Of a stretch of DNA of 64,000 nucleotides, positions 18,774 to 29,099 are shown piece by piece. A program made the position numbers and the translations under genes. Source of the DNA: Winogradskyella endarachnes (GTDB lineage: Bacteria > Bacteroidota > Bacteroidia > Flavobacteriales > Flavobacteriaceae); NCBI RefSeq assembly GCF_009741275.1, contig NZ_WOWS01000001.1:1-64000 (forward strand), in the 5' to 3' direction. The notes under the pieces are model-generated. The model had not been told where the DNA came from. It ran no database searches and was given only the letters and a program-made list of their open reading frames with translations. Within the stretch, counting starts at the first letter, position 1. Each line of letters starts with the position of its first letter.

Positions 18774-19229
18774 TTACTTATATAATTCGGTAACCAAAAT
18801 ATCACAGGTTTCAATTACTAAGTTGTAAACGTATTCAAAGCCATCTTTTTCGCCATAATAAGGGTCTGGCATATTTTTATTCTGAATTGATGGATTCGCT
18901 TCCAAAAACAACTTTACTTTGTCAATGTCTTTTTGGTTTCTGGCTAAGTTAATTATATTTCTATAATTTGACGAGTCCATAGCATAGATGTAATCAAATG
19001 CATCAAAGTCAGCAACAGTAAACTGTCTTGCACTTTGTGTGCTAATATCTAATCCGTATTTTCTGGCTACTGCAATAGAGCGTCTATCAGGCATGTTACC
19101 AACATGATAAGCGGCTGTTCCGGCAGAATCTACATAAAAAAGGTCTTCAGGAAGTTTAGACTGCATAATACCATGTGCCAATGGTGAACGACAAATATTC
19201 CCCAAGCAAACCATTAAAATACGAGTCAT
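18774..19229 (-). CDS. Low-molecular-weight protein tyrosine phosphatase
   Basis: The 151-residue enzyme has the active-site loop VCLGNICRS near its start (Cys8 and Arg14, the CX5R motif) and the general-acid motif DPYYG near residue 120. Length and motif spacing are typical. Such enzymes remove phosphate from tyrosine and sometimes arginine residues. The gene begins 12 bases after dnaA ends, so it is probably cotranscribed with dnaA, an arrangement also seen in other flavobacteria. Its substrate is unknown. Confidence 0.92.
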   Translation of the reverse strand: MTRILMVCLGNICRSPLAHGIMQSKLPEDLFYVDSAGTAAYHVGNMPDRRSIAVARKYGLDISTQSARQFTVADFDAFDYIYAMDSSNYRNIINLARNQKDIDKVKLFLEANPSIQNKNMPDPYYGEKDGFEYVYNLVIETCDILVTELYK

Positions 19230-19241
19230 AATAAAAGGTAA

Positions 19242-20669
19242 TTAAAGGGCTAACTTTTTAGATAAATCTTCAACGTATTTTCTAAATTGCTTATCTGTTG
19301 AAGATAAATTATCTACGGTTTTACAGGCATGTAAAACTGTAGCATGATCACGCTGACCAATTTGAGAACCTATACTTGCTAAAGATGCTTTAGTGTATTT
19401 TTTAGCAAAAAACATGGCTAATTGACGTGCTTGTACAATATGACGTTTTCGTGTCTTAGATTGAAGTGTATTGACATCCATTTGGAAATAATCAGAAACT
19501 ACTTTCTGTATATAATCAATAGAAACTTCACGTTTTGTATTCTTAACAAACTTCTCAACAATGTCTTTTGCAAGATTTATAGTAATTTCCTTTTTGTTAA
19601 AAGAAGACTGTGCAATTAAAGAAATGATAGCGCCTTCTAGTTCTCTAACATTAGTTTTAATATGCTTAGCGACATATTCTATAATATCATTTGGCATTTC
19701 AACACCATCTCTGTAAAGCTTATTCTTTAAAATAGAAACTCTAGTTTCAAAATCTGGAGATTGCAATTCAGCAGAAAGTCCCCATTTAAAACGAGATAAT
19801 AAGCGTTGCTCAATATCTTGCATGTCTACAGGTGCTTTATCACTTGTTAAAATAACTTGCTTTCCGTTTTGATGTAAGTGATTAAATATATGAAAGAATA
19901 CATCTTGAGTACCTGTTTTACCAGATAAGAACTGTACATCATCAATAATTAAAACATCTATAATTTGATAGAAGTGAATAAAATCGTTTCTATTATTCTT
20001 CTTAACTGAATCTATATATTGTTGTGTGAATTTTTCAGCGGAAATATATAACACTGTTTTCTCAGGATACTTATCTTTAATGTCAACACCAATAGCGTGT
20101 GCCAAGTGTGTTTTTCCTAAACCTACACCTCCAAAAATTAAAAGTGGGTTAAAAGATGTTCCTCCAGGTTTGTTAGCAACAGCAATTCCGGCATTTCTAG
20201 CTAAACGATTAGAGTCACCTTCAAGAAAATTTTCAAAACTATAACTCGGATTTAGTTGCGATTCAATTTTTACGTTTCTAATTCCAGGTATAATAAATGG
20301 ATTTCTTAATTCTGGACTTTTATTATTAAAAGGAACGTCTACATCTTGCGATTTTACGGCAGAACGATTAGAACTAGGAATCTTCTCAGTAAAAGGTTGT
20401 CTATTACCATAGGTGTTTTCCATTTTAATAACGTAAACCAATTTAGCATCTTCTCCGAGTTCTTTGGTAAGTGCAACTTTAAGAATTTTAACATAATGTT
20501 CTTCTAACCACTCGTAGAAAAACTTACTAGGCACCTGAATACTCAATGCGTTACCAGAAAGTTTAACAGCATCTATAGGTTCAAACCAAGTTTTATAGGC
20601 TTGTGGTTGTATATTATCCTTTATAAAAGCGAGACAATTACTCCATACAGATTGCGCTGTGTTCTCCAT
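19242..20669 (-). CDS. dnaA: Chromosomal replication initiator protein DnaA
   Basis: DnaA binds the replication origin and melts it. The 475-residue protein has an N-terminal interaction domain (about 1-85; NCLAFIKDNIQPQAYKTWFE), a linker, an AAA+ domain with Walker A GGVGLGKTHL (about residue 178), Walker B VLIIDDVQFL and sensor ILTSDKAP, and a DNA-binding domain IV with the signature GQRDHATVLHACKTV. Length is normal. The leader has a terminator-like hairpin (20706-20731). No cluster of DnaA boxes was seen next to the gene. Confidence 0.98.
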   Translation of the reverse strand: MENTAQSVWSNCLAFIKDNIQPQAYKTWFEPIDAVKLSGNALSIQVPSKFFYEWLEEHYVKILKVALTKELGEDAKLVYVIKMENTYGNRQPFTEKIPSSNRSAVKSQDVDVPFNNKSPELRNPFIIPGIRNVKIESQLNPSYSFENFLEGDSNRLARNAGIAVANKPGGTSFNPLLIFGGVGLGKTHLAHAIGVDIKDKYPEKTVLYISAEKFTQQYIDSVKKNNRNDFIHFYQIIDVLIIDDVQFLSGKTGTQDVFFHIFNHLHQNGKQVILTSDKAPVDMQDIEQRLLSRFKWGLSAELQSPDFETRVSILKNKLYRDGVEMPNDIIEYVAKHIKTNVRELEGAIISLIAQSSFNKKEITINLAKDIVEKFVKNTKREVSIDYIQKVVSDYFQMDVNTLQSKTRKRHIVQARQLAMFFAKKYTKASLASIGSQIGQRDHATVLHACKTVDNLSSTDKQFRKYVEDLSKKLAL

Positions 20670-20705
20670 GCGTTGAGTTGAATTTTTGTTGTTAGATTTA
20701 TTAGC

Positions 20706-20731
20706 AAAAAAAAAGAGAAGTAGAATTCTCT
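20706..20731 (-). terminator. Terminator-like hairpin in the dnaA leader
   Basis: On the minus strand AGAGAA (20731-20726) pairs with TTCTCT (20719-20714) around a 6-base loop, followed at once by nine T residues (20714-20706). It lies about 37 bases before the dnaA start codon, between dnaA and a near-consensus -7 element (CATATTTG on the minus strand, 20746-20753). It could attenuate dnaA transcription. The stem is short and weak, so the call is tentative. Confidence 0.45.
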
Positions 20732-20868
20732 AATAGTTTTGAACGAGGCAAATATGTGAACAAAATTCTTAATAAAAAAATTAAAAAGTTTTGAATATTT
20801 AGAAATTTTTCCTCATGTTTAAAACGGAAATAAATTTACAAAATAATTCGTAATTAAATTTAATAGTA

Positions 20869-21276
20869 TTGATTTATAATGAAACTAAATTAACTGTACG
20901 TTACGGCGAAACTGACCAAATGGGTGTTGTGTACCACGCTAACTACGCTGTGTATTTTGAAGTAGGTAGAACTGAATGGTTACGAGAGTTTGGATTGAGT
21001 TACAGGGAAATGGAAGCTGAAGGTATTATGCTTCCTGTTGTTTCGTTAACTGTAAATTACAAAAATTCAGCACGTTATGATGATGTTGTTAAAGTAAAAA
21101 CTACACTAAAAAAAATGCCTACAGCATCTATAGAATTTGAATATGAATTAAGAAATGAATCGGATATTTTATTAGCAACTGGCAATACAATTTTAGCGTT
21201 TATAGACGTCGAAAAAAATAGACCTACTCGGTGTCCGAAATATCTTTTAGATAAACTGCAAAATTATTCGTTATAA
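20869..21276 (+). CDS. Acyl-CoA thioesterase, YbgC/FadM hotdog family
   Basis: The 135-residue hotdog-fold protein has the 4-hydroxybenzoyl-CoA thioesterase signature VRYGETDQMGVVYHANYAVY, with the catalytic Asp in ETDQMG, then FEVGRTEWLREFG and LPVVSLTVNY. The start must be the TTG at 20869, since there is no in-frame ATG before the conserved motif and homologues begin a few residues before it. The gene overlaps the end of the convergent YigZ gene by 6 bases. The natural substrate is unknown. Confidence 0.88.
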   Translation: MIYNETKLTVRYGETDQMGVVYHANYAVYFEVGRTEWLREFGLSYREMEAEGIMLPVVSLTVNYKNSARYDDVVKVKTTLKKMPTASIEFEYELRNESDILLATGNTILAFIDVEKNRPTRCPKYLLDKLQNYSL

Positions 21277-21876
21277 TTGTACGATTTCAACACCGTAAAA
21301 TTGCTTGAAAATTTCATAAATTTTAGAACTGTTACTTTTTCTGACAGATATTTCTAACAGGCAAGTTAATTCCATAGATTGATCTATGATTTTAACGTCA
21401 TTCTCTTTTATCAACCGCATTACTTTACTCATGTTTTTGTACTCAAATTTGAGTTGAAATTCTTTATTAATAGTTCGTTCTACTATTTTTGAGGCTTCCA
21501 TAGCTAATTGTGCTCCAGTTCTGTAGGCGTTAATTAATCCGCTAACTCCCAATTTAACACCTCCATAATATCTAACAACAACTATTAATATATTGGTGAC
21601 ATCAAAAGATTGAATTTGTCCAAAAATAGGCATACCTGCTGAGTTGCTAGGCTCACCATCATCGTTAGCCCTGTATTTTTTGGTTTCTATGCCTATTTGA
21701 TAGGCATAACACCAATGTCTGGCGGAATAATGTGTTTTCTTTATAGCTTCAATATGTTGCTTTACTTGGTCTTCATTAGTAACTGGGAAAGTAAAGCCAT
21801 AGAACTTACTATTCTTATCTTTAAACAATTCGCCCTCGGCTGGTTCGGTAATAGTTTTGTATATATCGTTTTCCAT
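21271..21876 (-). CDS. YigZ/IMPACT family protein
   Basis: The 201-residue protein has the UPF0029 N-terminal domain with FKDKNSKFYGFTFPV, HYSARHWCYAYQIG and RANDDGEPSNSAGMPI, and then VVVRYYGGVKLGVSGLI, all typical of YigZ. The C-terminal DUF1949 part follows. Eukaryotic IMPACT regulates translation through Gcn2; the bacterial role is unclear. It is the last gene of a tight minus-strand series and its start shares one base with the stop of the transporter gene before it. Confidence 0.92.
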   Translation of the reverse strand: MENDIYKTITEPAEGELFKDKNSKFYGFTFPVTNEDQVKQHIEAIKKTHYSARHWCYAYQIGIETKKYRANDDGEPSNSAGMPIFGQIQSFDVTNILIVVVRYYGGVKLGVSGLINAYRTGAQLAMEASKIVERTINKEFQLKFEYKNMSKVMRLIKENDVKIIDQSMELTCLLEISVRKSNSSKIYEIFKQFYGVEIVQL

Positions 21877-22727
21877 TACGCAAGTGTAACTAATAGTATA
21901 GCAATAAAAGCTAGTCCAATACCAATCCAGTTTTTATGGGATAATTTTTCTTTAAATAATGCCAATCCTAATAAAGTTGATAAAGCTAAAATACCTATAT
22001 TATTAATGGTAAATATAGTTGAGCTTTCTGTATTTTCTACTTGTAGAGCTAATATTAAAAAGTACATGGAGCAGTAGTTAACTAAACCTAATATAAAACC
22101 AAAAGGTACACTTTTTACTTGCAATGCCTTCTTTGTGTTAATTGATTTGTATATCAATAAAAAGAATCCCATTAGACCAGCAATTCCAAATATGGTAGAT
22201 AAGAACATAGAAAAATTTCCTTCAGGTGCAAAATGATTTACAGAGGTATCTATAATGCCAGAACCTATAAAAAGAATTATTGGTAAATAGATTGATTTTG
22301 TTAATACGGTTGTTTCTTTTTTCTTAATAGAGGTTAAATAAACAGCAACTAAAGCTAGAGCAATTCCAATTAATTTTTGAGCTTCTGTACTTTCGTTGTG
22401 CACGTATATTCCAAAAATTACCGGAATTACTAAACTCATTTTACTAGCCACCGAAACTACGGAGAGTCCATTTTTTTGCGCTGTGAGCGCCATAACGTTA
22501 AATATTGCAATAAACAGAAAACCTAAGCCTATGGCAGCAATAAACCAATTGGTTTCAATAATTTGAGTAGGTGAAATGTCGCCGTCATATAAAATATATC
22601 CACAAACAAAGGCTGTAGCGTAGTTAACCACAATAGCTTGTAATGTATCTACATTGTATTTGCTAAATAGTTTAAACAAAACAAATATAGCCGTAGAGGA
22701 TAATACGCTTAAAAATAAATATATCAA
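21876..22727 (-). CDS. EamA/DMT family transporter
   Basis: The 283-residue protein is almost wholly hydrophobic, with about ten predicted membrane helices arranged as two EamA repeats, typical of the drug/metabolite transporter superfamily. Examples of conserved segments are VVSVASKMSLVIPVIFGI and STLLGLALFKEKLSHKNWIG, the latter ending the second repeat. The substrate cannot be told. It overlaps the upstream HAD phosphatase gene by 4 bases and touches YigZ, so translation is probably coupled. Confidence 0.88.
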   Translation of the reverse strand: MIYLFLSVLSSTAIFVLFKLFSKYNVDTLQAIVVNYATAFVCGYILYDGDISPTQIIETNWFIAAIGLGFLFIAIFNVMALTAQKNGLSVVSVASKMSLVIPVIFGIYVHNESTEAQKLIGIALALVAVYLTSIKKKETTVLTKSIYLPIILFIGSGIIDTSVNHFAPEGNFSMFLSTIFGIAGLMGFFLLIYKSINTKKALQVKSVPFGFILGLVNYCSMYFLILALQVENTESSTIFTINNIGILALSTLLGLALFKEKLSHKNWIGIGLAFIAILLVTLA

Positions 22728-23341
22728 AAGAGTTCTTTTTTAGTTTCAAAAAGTGTTACCACATCTTCAGTGGTTTCATCAATATTCCAAGTATGGAATC
22801 CCATTTGGTCTGCTGTAGCGGTGTTTTCTTTAGTGTCGTCTATAAATAGACATTCATTCGCGTTAAGTTTATTTTCATTTAACACAAAATCAAAAATATC
22901 TTTATTTGGTTTTCTAAAATGAATTTGCTGTGATAAATAAAAGGCATCAAAACACGACTTAAATTCTTCAAAAAACGGCACTGTTTCCTTTACATAATCA
23001 ATATGCATATCATTTGTATTACTCAGTAATATGAGTTTGTATTCTTTATGAAGCGCTAAGTTTTTAATAAACGCTAAGCGATGCTCTGGGAAATCTTTAA
23101 TGATACAATTCCAAGCCTTAATAAGTTCTATGTCGCTAATATGTGGAAATTTCGATTTGTAGAATGTAATAAATTCTGAAGTCGTAATCTTTCCGACTTC
23201 ATATAATTCGTTGATTCCAATCATGTCAACTTCAAAAGTTTCTAAGTTGAATAAATCTAAGGCATGCTGCATAGCACCTTGCTTATCAAGGTTGATGAAT
23301 ACATCACCAAAATCGAAAATTAAAGTTTTAATTTTTTGCAT
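22724..23341 (-). CDS. HAD family phosphatase
   Basis: The 205-residue protein has HAD motif I as FDFGDVFINLD near residue 10, motif II LLSNTND, a conserved Lys in FRKPNKDIFDFV, and motif IV FIDDTKENTATA. The helical cap (about residues 20-85) suits the YihX-type subfamily, whose members act on sugar phosphates or similar small molecules. It overlaps ribD by 14 bases and EamA by 4, so it belongs to the ribD-HAD-EamA-YigZ operon. Since some HAD enzymes dephosphorylate the RibD product, a role in riboflavin synthesis is possible but unproven. Confidence 0.88.
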   Translation of the reverse strand: MQKIKTLIFDFGDVFINLDKQGAMQHALDLFNLETFEVDMIGINELYEVGKITTSEFITFYKSKFPHISDIELIKAWNCIIKDFPEHRLAFIKNLALHKEYKLILLSNTNDMHIDYVKETVPFFEEFKSCFDAFYLSQQIHFRKPNKDIFDFVLNENKLNANECLFIDDTKENTATADQMGFHTWNIDETTEDVVTLFETKKELF

Positions 23342-24332
23342 ATAGTTTTAAAGTATCATTTTTAATAGTGGTTTCAGATATTAAATTCCCGCTAAATTGT
23401 GGTGCTTTAATACCTGATTTAAATTCGGTTTTCCCAATAAAAACTCTGGCTTCATCCCAAAGATTTTCGTCTATAAATGTTTGAAGCGTTTGCGAGCCAC
23501 CTTCAATAATTACAGAGTTTATATTGTCGTTGTATAATAATGTTGCAATTTGAATGGCTATCGGTTTTTTAAAATCAATAGTTTCAGACGTAATTCTAAT
23601 GGTTTTTGCGTCCTCATTAAAAATAGCATAATCAGTATCTAATTTTGAAGTGCTATCTAAAACCACTCTAATGGGGTTTTCGCCAGACCAATCTCTAACG
23701 GTTAAACTCGGATTGTCGGCAATAACCGTATTGGTTCCTACTAAAATGGCTTGTTCTTTAGCACGCCATTTATGGACTAATTGGCGTGAATACTGGTTGG
23801 TAATCCAAACAGGTTTTTGTTTATCCTTTTTTAAAGGTGCAATAAAACCATCAGCCGTTTCTGCCCATTTTAAAATAATATAAGGACGCTTTTTATTATG
23901 AAATGTAAAAAATCGTTGGTGATGCGTTTTGCATTCGGCTTCTAAAACACCTACAATAACATTACAACCAGAAGCTCTTAGTTTTGCAATGCCTTTGCCT
24001 GCCACTTCCGGATTATCATCAATGCAACCAATAACCACATTGGGTATGTTATGTCTTATAATTAAATCGCTACAAGGTGGTGTTTTCCCAAAATGGCTGC
24101 ATGGTTCTAGTGTAACATAAATGGTGCTTTTAGCTAATAGCGATTGGTCTTTTACGGCATTAATGGCATTAACTTCGGCATGTGGTCCGCCATAAGGGTT
24201 TGTAAATCCTTCTGCAATAATTTGATTGTTATAAACAATCACAGCACCAACCATTGGGTTAGGCCTTGTGGTTCCTAATCCGTTTTTGGCAATTTGCAAA
24301 CAGCGTTTTATATAGGTTTCGTGAGCAGTCAA
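23328..24332 (-). CDS. ribD: Bifunctional riboflavin deaminase/reductase RibD
   Basis: RibD carries out two successive steps of riboflavin synthesis. The 334-residue protein has an N-terminal deaminase domain (about 1-145) with the zinc ligands in HAEVNA and PCSHFGKTPPC, and a C-terminal reductase domain (about 150-334) with ILKWAETADGFIAP, GTNTVIADNPSLTVR and the nucleotide-binding IIEGGSQTLQTF. Length is a little short but complete. It directly follows the LEA-type lipoprotein gene (no gap) and overlaps the HAD phosphatase gene. Confidence 0.96.
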   Translation of the reverse strand: MTAHETYIKRCLQIAKNGLGTTRPNPMVGAVIVYNNQIIAEGFTNPYGGPHAEVNAINAVKDQSLLAKSTIYVTLEPCSHFGKTPPCSDLIIRHNIPNVVIGCIDDNPEVAGKGIAKLRASGCNVIVGVLEAECKTHHQRFFTFHNKKRPYIILKWAETADGFIAPLKKDKQKPVWITNQYSRQLVHKWRAKEQAILVGTNTVIADNPSLTVRDWSGENPIRVVLDSTSKLDTDYAIFNEDAKTIRITSETIDFKKPIAIQIATLLYNDNINSVIIEGGSQTLQTFIDENLWDEARVFIGKTEFKSGIKAPQFSGNLISETTIKNDTLKLYAKN

Positions 24333-24791
24333 CTAAAGTTTAATTTTTACATCTTGGATTTCATCTACAGCGTAAGTAGACGAATAGCCCATAATTTTAT
24401 ATTTAATATCGCCTTTGTATTGCACTTTTAAATTTTGAGAAATAAGGCTTCCCAATAAGCCACCTAAACTACTTTTGTCAACTAGTTTCTCGGTATCAAC
24501 CGCAACGGTTAATGGGATGGTGAATTTTTCGCGTTTAGGAACGTCAAATTCATCCGATACAATTTTAGCGACTTCAATTTCATTGATATAAACTCTAAAA
24601 TCGTCCGTTTTTAATGTGCCACCAACATGATTTTTGTTTAGAAACAAAGCATCTACTTTTAAAGTAATGGATTTAGAACTAGAGTCTACTATTTCAACGT
24701 TGTCGAGTCTTACAAATTCTGGCTTTTTTGTAATTGCACAGTTGAAAAGTAATGTAAAAGTCAGTAAAAACATTAAGCGTCTTATAAACAT
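24333..24791 (-). CDS. LEA type 2 family lipoprotein
   Basis: The 152-residue protein begins with a signal peptide and lipobox-like TLLFNCAITKKPEF, with the acylated Cys at about residue 18, followed by a beta-sandwich of the LEA14/WHy type (VDALFLNKNHVGGTLKTDDF and FTIPLTVAVDTEKL). The position suggests attachment to a membrane facing the periplasm. Its role is unknown. It is the first gene of the ribD series and abuts ribD directly. Confidence 0.78.
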   Translation of the reverse strand: MFIRRLMFLLTFTLLFNCAITKKPEFVRLDNVEIVDSSSKSITLKVDALFLNKNHVGGTLKTDDFRVYINEIEVAKIVSDEFDVPKREKFTIPLTVAVDTEKLVDKSSLGGLLGSLISQNLKVQYKGDIKYKIMGYSSTYAVDEIQDVKIKL

Positions 24792-24840
24792 AAAAGTGTT
24801 TTTATACGTATTTTTGAAATTGCTAAAATCTAACTATTAA

Positions 24841-25332
24841 GTGCGTAAAGATACTATTGTTATTCGAGAAATTGAAGCTAAGGATAATCCTAAAATTGCT
24901 AAGGCTATTCGTAATGTTTTAATAGAAATGGGTGTGCCTAAAGTTGGTACAGCCTATGAAGATGTGGCTTTAGATTGTATGACCGAAACGTATGATGCAC
25001 CAAATAAATCCTATTTTGTAGTAGTTGATGGCGACGCGATTATTGGTGGAGCAGGAATTTCGCCGTTAGATAATTACGAAGGTAACATCTGCGAATTACA
25101 AAAAATGTATTTTATGCCAGAAGCTAGAGGTAAAGGTTTGGGCTCAGAAATGATGCAGAAATGTCTCAATTTTGCCAAGCAAGCAGGTTTTAAGCAATGT
25201 TATTTAGAAACCTTGCCTTATATGGATGATGCGCGTAAATTATACCGAAAAGTAGGATTTAAGTCCATTGATAAACCATTAGGAAACACTGGTCATTACT
25301 CGTGTACGGTTTGGATGCTTAAAGATTTGTAG
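24841..25332 (+). CDS. GNAT family N-acetyltransferase
   Basis: The 163-residue protein starts RKDTIVIREIEAKDNPKIAK and has the acetyl-CoA loop PEARGKGLGSEMMQKCL (about residues 98-114) and the late motif MDDARKLYRKVGFK. It resembles the flavobacterial acetyltransferases near prmC. The start appears to be GTG at 24841, with no ATG nearby in frame. It lies 3 bases before prmC and is likely cotranscribed. The acceptor substrate is unknown. Confidence 0.88.
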   Translation: MRKDTIVIREIEAKDNPKIAKAIRNVLIEMGVPKVGTAYEDVALDCMTETYDAPNKSYFVVVDGDAIIGGAGISPLDNYEGNICELQKMYFMPEARGKGLGSEMMQKCLNFAKQAGFKQCYLETLPYMDDARKLYRKVGFKSIDKPLGNTGHYSCTVWMLKDL

Positions 25333-25335
25333 GTT

Positions 25336-26208
25336 ATGGTTTTAAAAGAACTTCAGAATATATTTCATATTGAATTAGATGCTATTTATGGAAACCATGA
25401 AGTGAATAGTTTTTTCTATTTGTGTACAGAACATTATTTAAATGTACCAAGAATTCAATTAACGTTAGAACCAGAATTAGCCATTACAAAACCGGAAACA
25501 GAATCCTTTTTTAAAGCATTAGAACATTTAAAACAACAAAAACCAATTCAGTATTTATTGGGTGAAACCGAATTTTTTGGATTGCCCTTTAAAGTGAATG
25601 AAAACGTATTGATTCCACGACCTGAAACAGAAGAGTTGGTCGATATGATTATCCGAGCTTTAGAATCGCGTTCAGTGCAATCGTCCTTAAAGATTTTGGA
25701 CATTGGTACAGGTTCGGGTTGCATAGCGATTTCATTAGCTAAACATATTCCGAATGCTGAAGTTTATGCATTAGATGTCAGTCCGGAGGCTTTAAAGGTT
25801 GCAAAACAAAATGCGGAACTAAACAATGTTGATATTAATTTTATCGAAGCAAATATTTTAGACCAGACTTGTCATTCCGCACTTGATGCGGAATCTAATT
25901 TTGACATCATCGTTTCCAATCCACCATACGTTAGAAACTTAGAAAAAGTAGAAATTAAACCTAATGTTTTAGACAACGAACCGCATTTGGCTTTGTTTGT
26001 AGAAGATGATAATCCGTTGATTTTCTATAAAGCCATAACAGAATTCGCTATAAATAACTTAAAACCAAAAGGGCAACTCTATTTTGAAATTAATCAATAT
26101 CTTGGAGAAGAAACAAAGGCTTTATTAACTAATGTTGAATTTGAAGCTATTGAGTTATTGAAAGACTTAAATGGAAATGATAGAATGTTGAAGGGAACTA
26201 GAATTTAA
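25336..26208 (+). CDS. prmC: Peptide chain release factor N5-glutamine methyltransferase
   Basis: PrmC methylates the glutamine of the GGQ motif of release factors. The 290-residue protein has an N-terminal helical domain (about 1-85), VLIPRPETEELV, the SAM loop ILDIGTGSGCIAISLA, and the catalytic SNPPYV motif. About residues 179-188 carry the insert CHSALDAES, encoded by a palindromic repeat (25874-25894) just before the NPPY motif; most homologues lack it. The frame is kept and all other motifs are intact, so activity is likely retained. Confidence 0.93.
   Translation: MVLKELQNIFHIELDAIYGNHEVNSFFYLCTEHYLNVPRIQLTLEPELAITKPETESFFKALEHLKQQKPIQYLLGETEFFGLPFKVNENVLIPRPETEELVDMIIRALESRSVQSSLKILDIGTGSGCIAISLAKHIPNAEVYALDVSPEALKVAKQNAELNNVDINFIEANILDQTCHSALDAESNFDIIVSNPPYVRNLEKVEIKPNVLDNEPHLALFVEDDNPLIFYKAITEFAINNLKPKGQLYFEINQYLGEETKALLTNVEFEAIELLKDLNGNDRMLKGTRI
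25871..25895. repeat. Palindromic repeat inserted in the prmC coding region
   Basis: ATTCCGCA (25874-25881) and TGCGGAAT (25887-25894) form a perfect 8-bp stem around loop CTTGA. From memory, this kind of short palindrome, read as CHSALDAES, is scattered in flavobacterial genomes. Here it sits in frame in prmC. Its G+C content is above that of the surrounding gene. Confidence 0.6.
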
Positions 26209-28230
<2,022 letters not shown>

Positions 28231-28300
28231 ATTCTTACGATAATTTAATTATTTACACGATAAAATGTAATTTTTATTCGTTAAAGTGTTGAAAAATGAT

Positions 28301-28308
28301 TATGTTTG
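28301..28308 (+). promoter_or_regulatory. -7 promoter element upstream of the multi-pass membrane protein
   Basis: TATGTTTG is a perfect TAnnTTTG match 24 bases before the ATG at 28333. No TTG at the usual spacing is visible. Confidence 0.5.
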
Positions 28309-28332
28309 GCCTCGTTAATAAGGGATTAATTA

Positions 28333-29079
28333 ATGTTGGTAAATAAAATTTATAAGATTACACTCTTTCTTTTAGGGTTAGTCTACATTTTGCTTCAAGG
28401 CTTTGGAATGGAGTTACAAGGTGCTGTTATAGCTACAGTGACCTTAGTATTGCTTACCTTATTTTACAGTAAAAGCACTAAATATATTTCAAAATTTTTT
28501 CTATCCTTTTTAGTTATTTTTACATTAGCTGAGAGTATAAATGCCGTTTATTGGTTTTTACCTGCTGTAGATGATAATAAAATAGACTATTTGTATTATA
28601 TATCTAATATACTTTTTATCATTTCTTATTTGGTGTTAATATATAAAATGATTAGACAACTCAATTTAAAAGTTGTATTTTCTGAATTAACTATTCCTAT
28701 TATAGTTCTTATTGCCTTAGATATTTTTTGTGTATCTCTAATATCTAGTACAACAGTAGAAACGTTAACATACCAACAGTATCTACTAGAATATATTTAC
28801 AATGCTGTTGTTATGGCGTTATTATCTTTTGCTTTAATTGACTATATGTACAGAAACAATTCAAAGTCAATGTTGTTTTTATTAGGTTGTATTTTTATGA
28901 CCTTTTCAGAAATTATTCAGCTTGCTTATTTTTACATATTAACTGATGATAATTTAGGTTTTGTTTATTCTTTTTTCTTAGTTGTGGCCTTCTTCTTTTT
29001 TTACATGCAATCACAATATAAAGTTACTGAACCAGAATTAGCTTATGAAGATGAAGCATTTAAAATTGAAAAGACCTAA
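28333..29079 (+). CDS. Multi-pass membrane protein, function unknown
   Basis: The 248-residue protein has about seven or eight predicted membrane helices (from KITLFLLGLVYILLQGFG to SFFLVVAFFFFYMQSQYK) with few charged residues, and ends in a short acidic tail. The overall size and helix layout recall YhhN-like proteins, but I see no diagnostic motif and do not assign a family. It has its own -7 element and stands between ligA (same strand) and the convergent metallophosphatase gene. Confidence 0.7.
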   Translation: MLVNKIYKITLFLLGLVYILLQGFGMELQGAVIATVTLVLLTLFYSKSTKYISKFFLSFLVIFTLAESINAVYWFLPAVDDNKIDYLYYISNILFIISYLVLIYKMIRQLNLKVVFSELTIPIIVLIALDIFCVSLISSTTVETLTYQQYLLEYIYNAVVMALLSFALIDYMYRNNSKSMLFLLGCIFMTFSEIIQLAYFYILTDDNLGFVYSFFLVVAFFFFYMQSQYKVTEPELAYEDEAFKIEKT

Positions 29080-29099
29080 ACTATCCTATTATATTTTTA

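Noticed and set aside
20670-20868. Replication origin next to dnaA
   Set aside because: The spacer is A+T rich but holds no cluster of DnaA boxes (TTATCCACA or close variants); only one poor match (TGTGAACAA) was seen.
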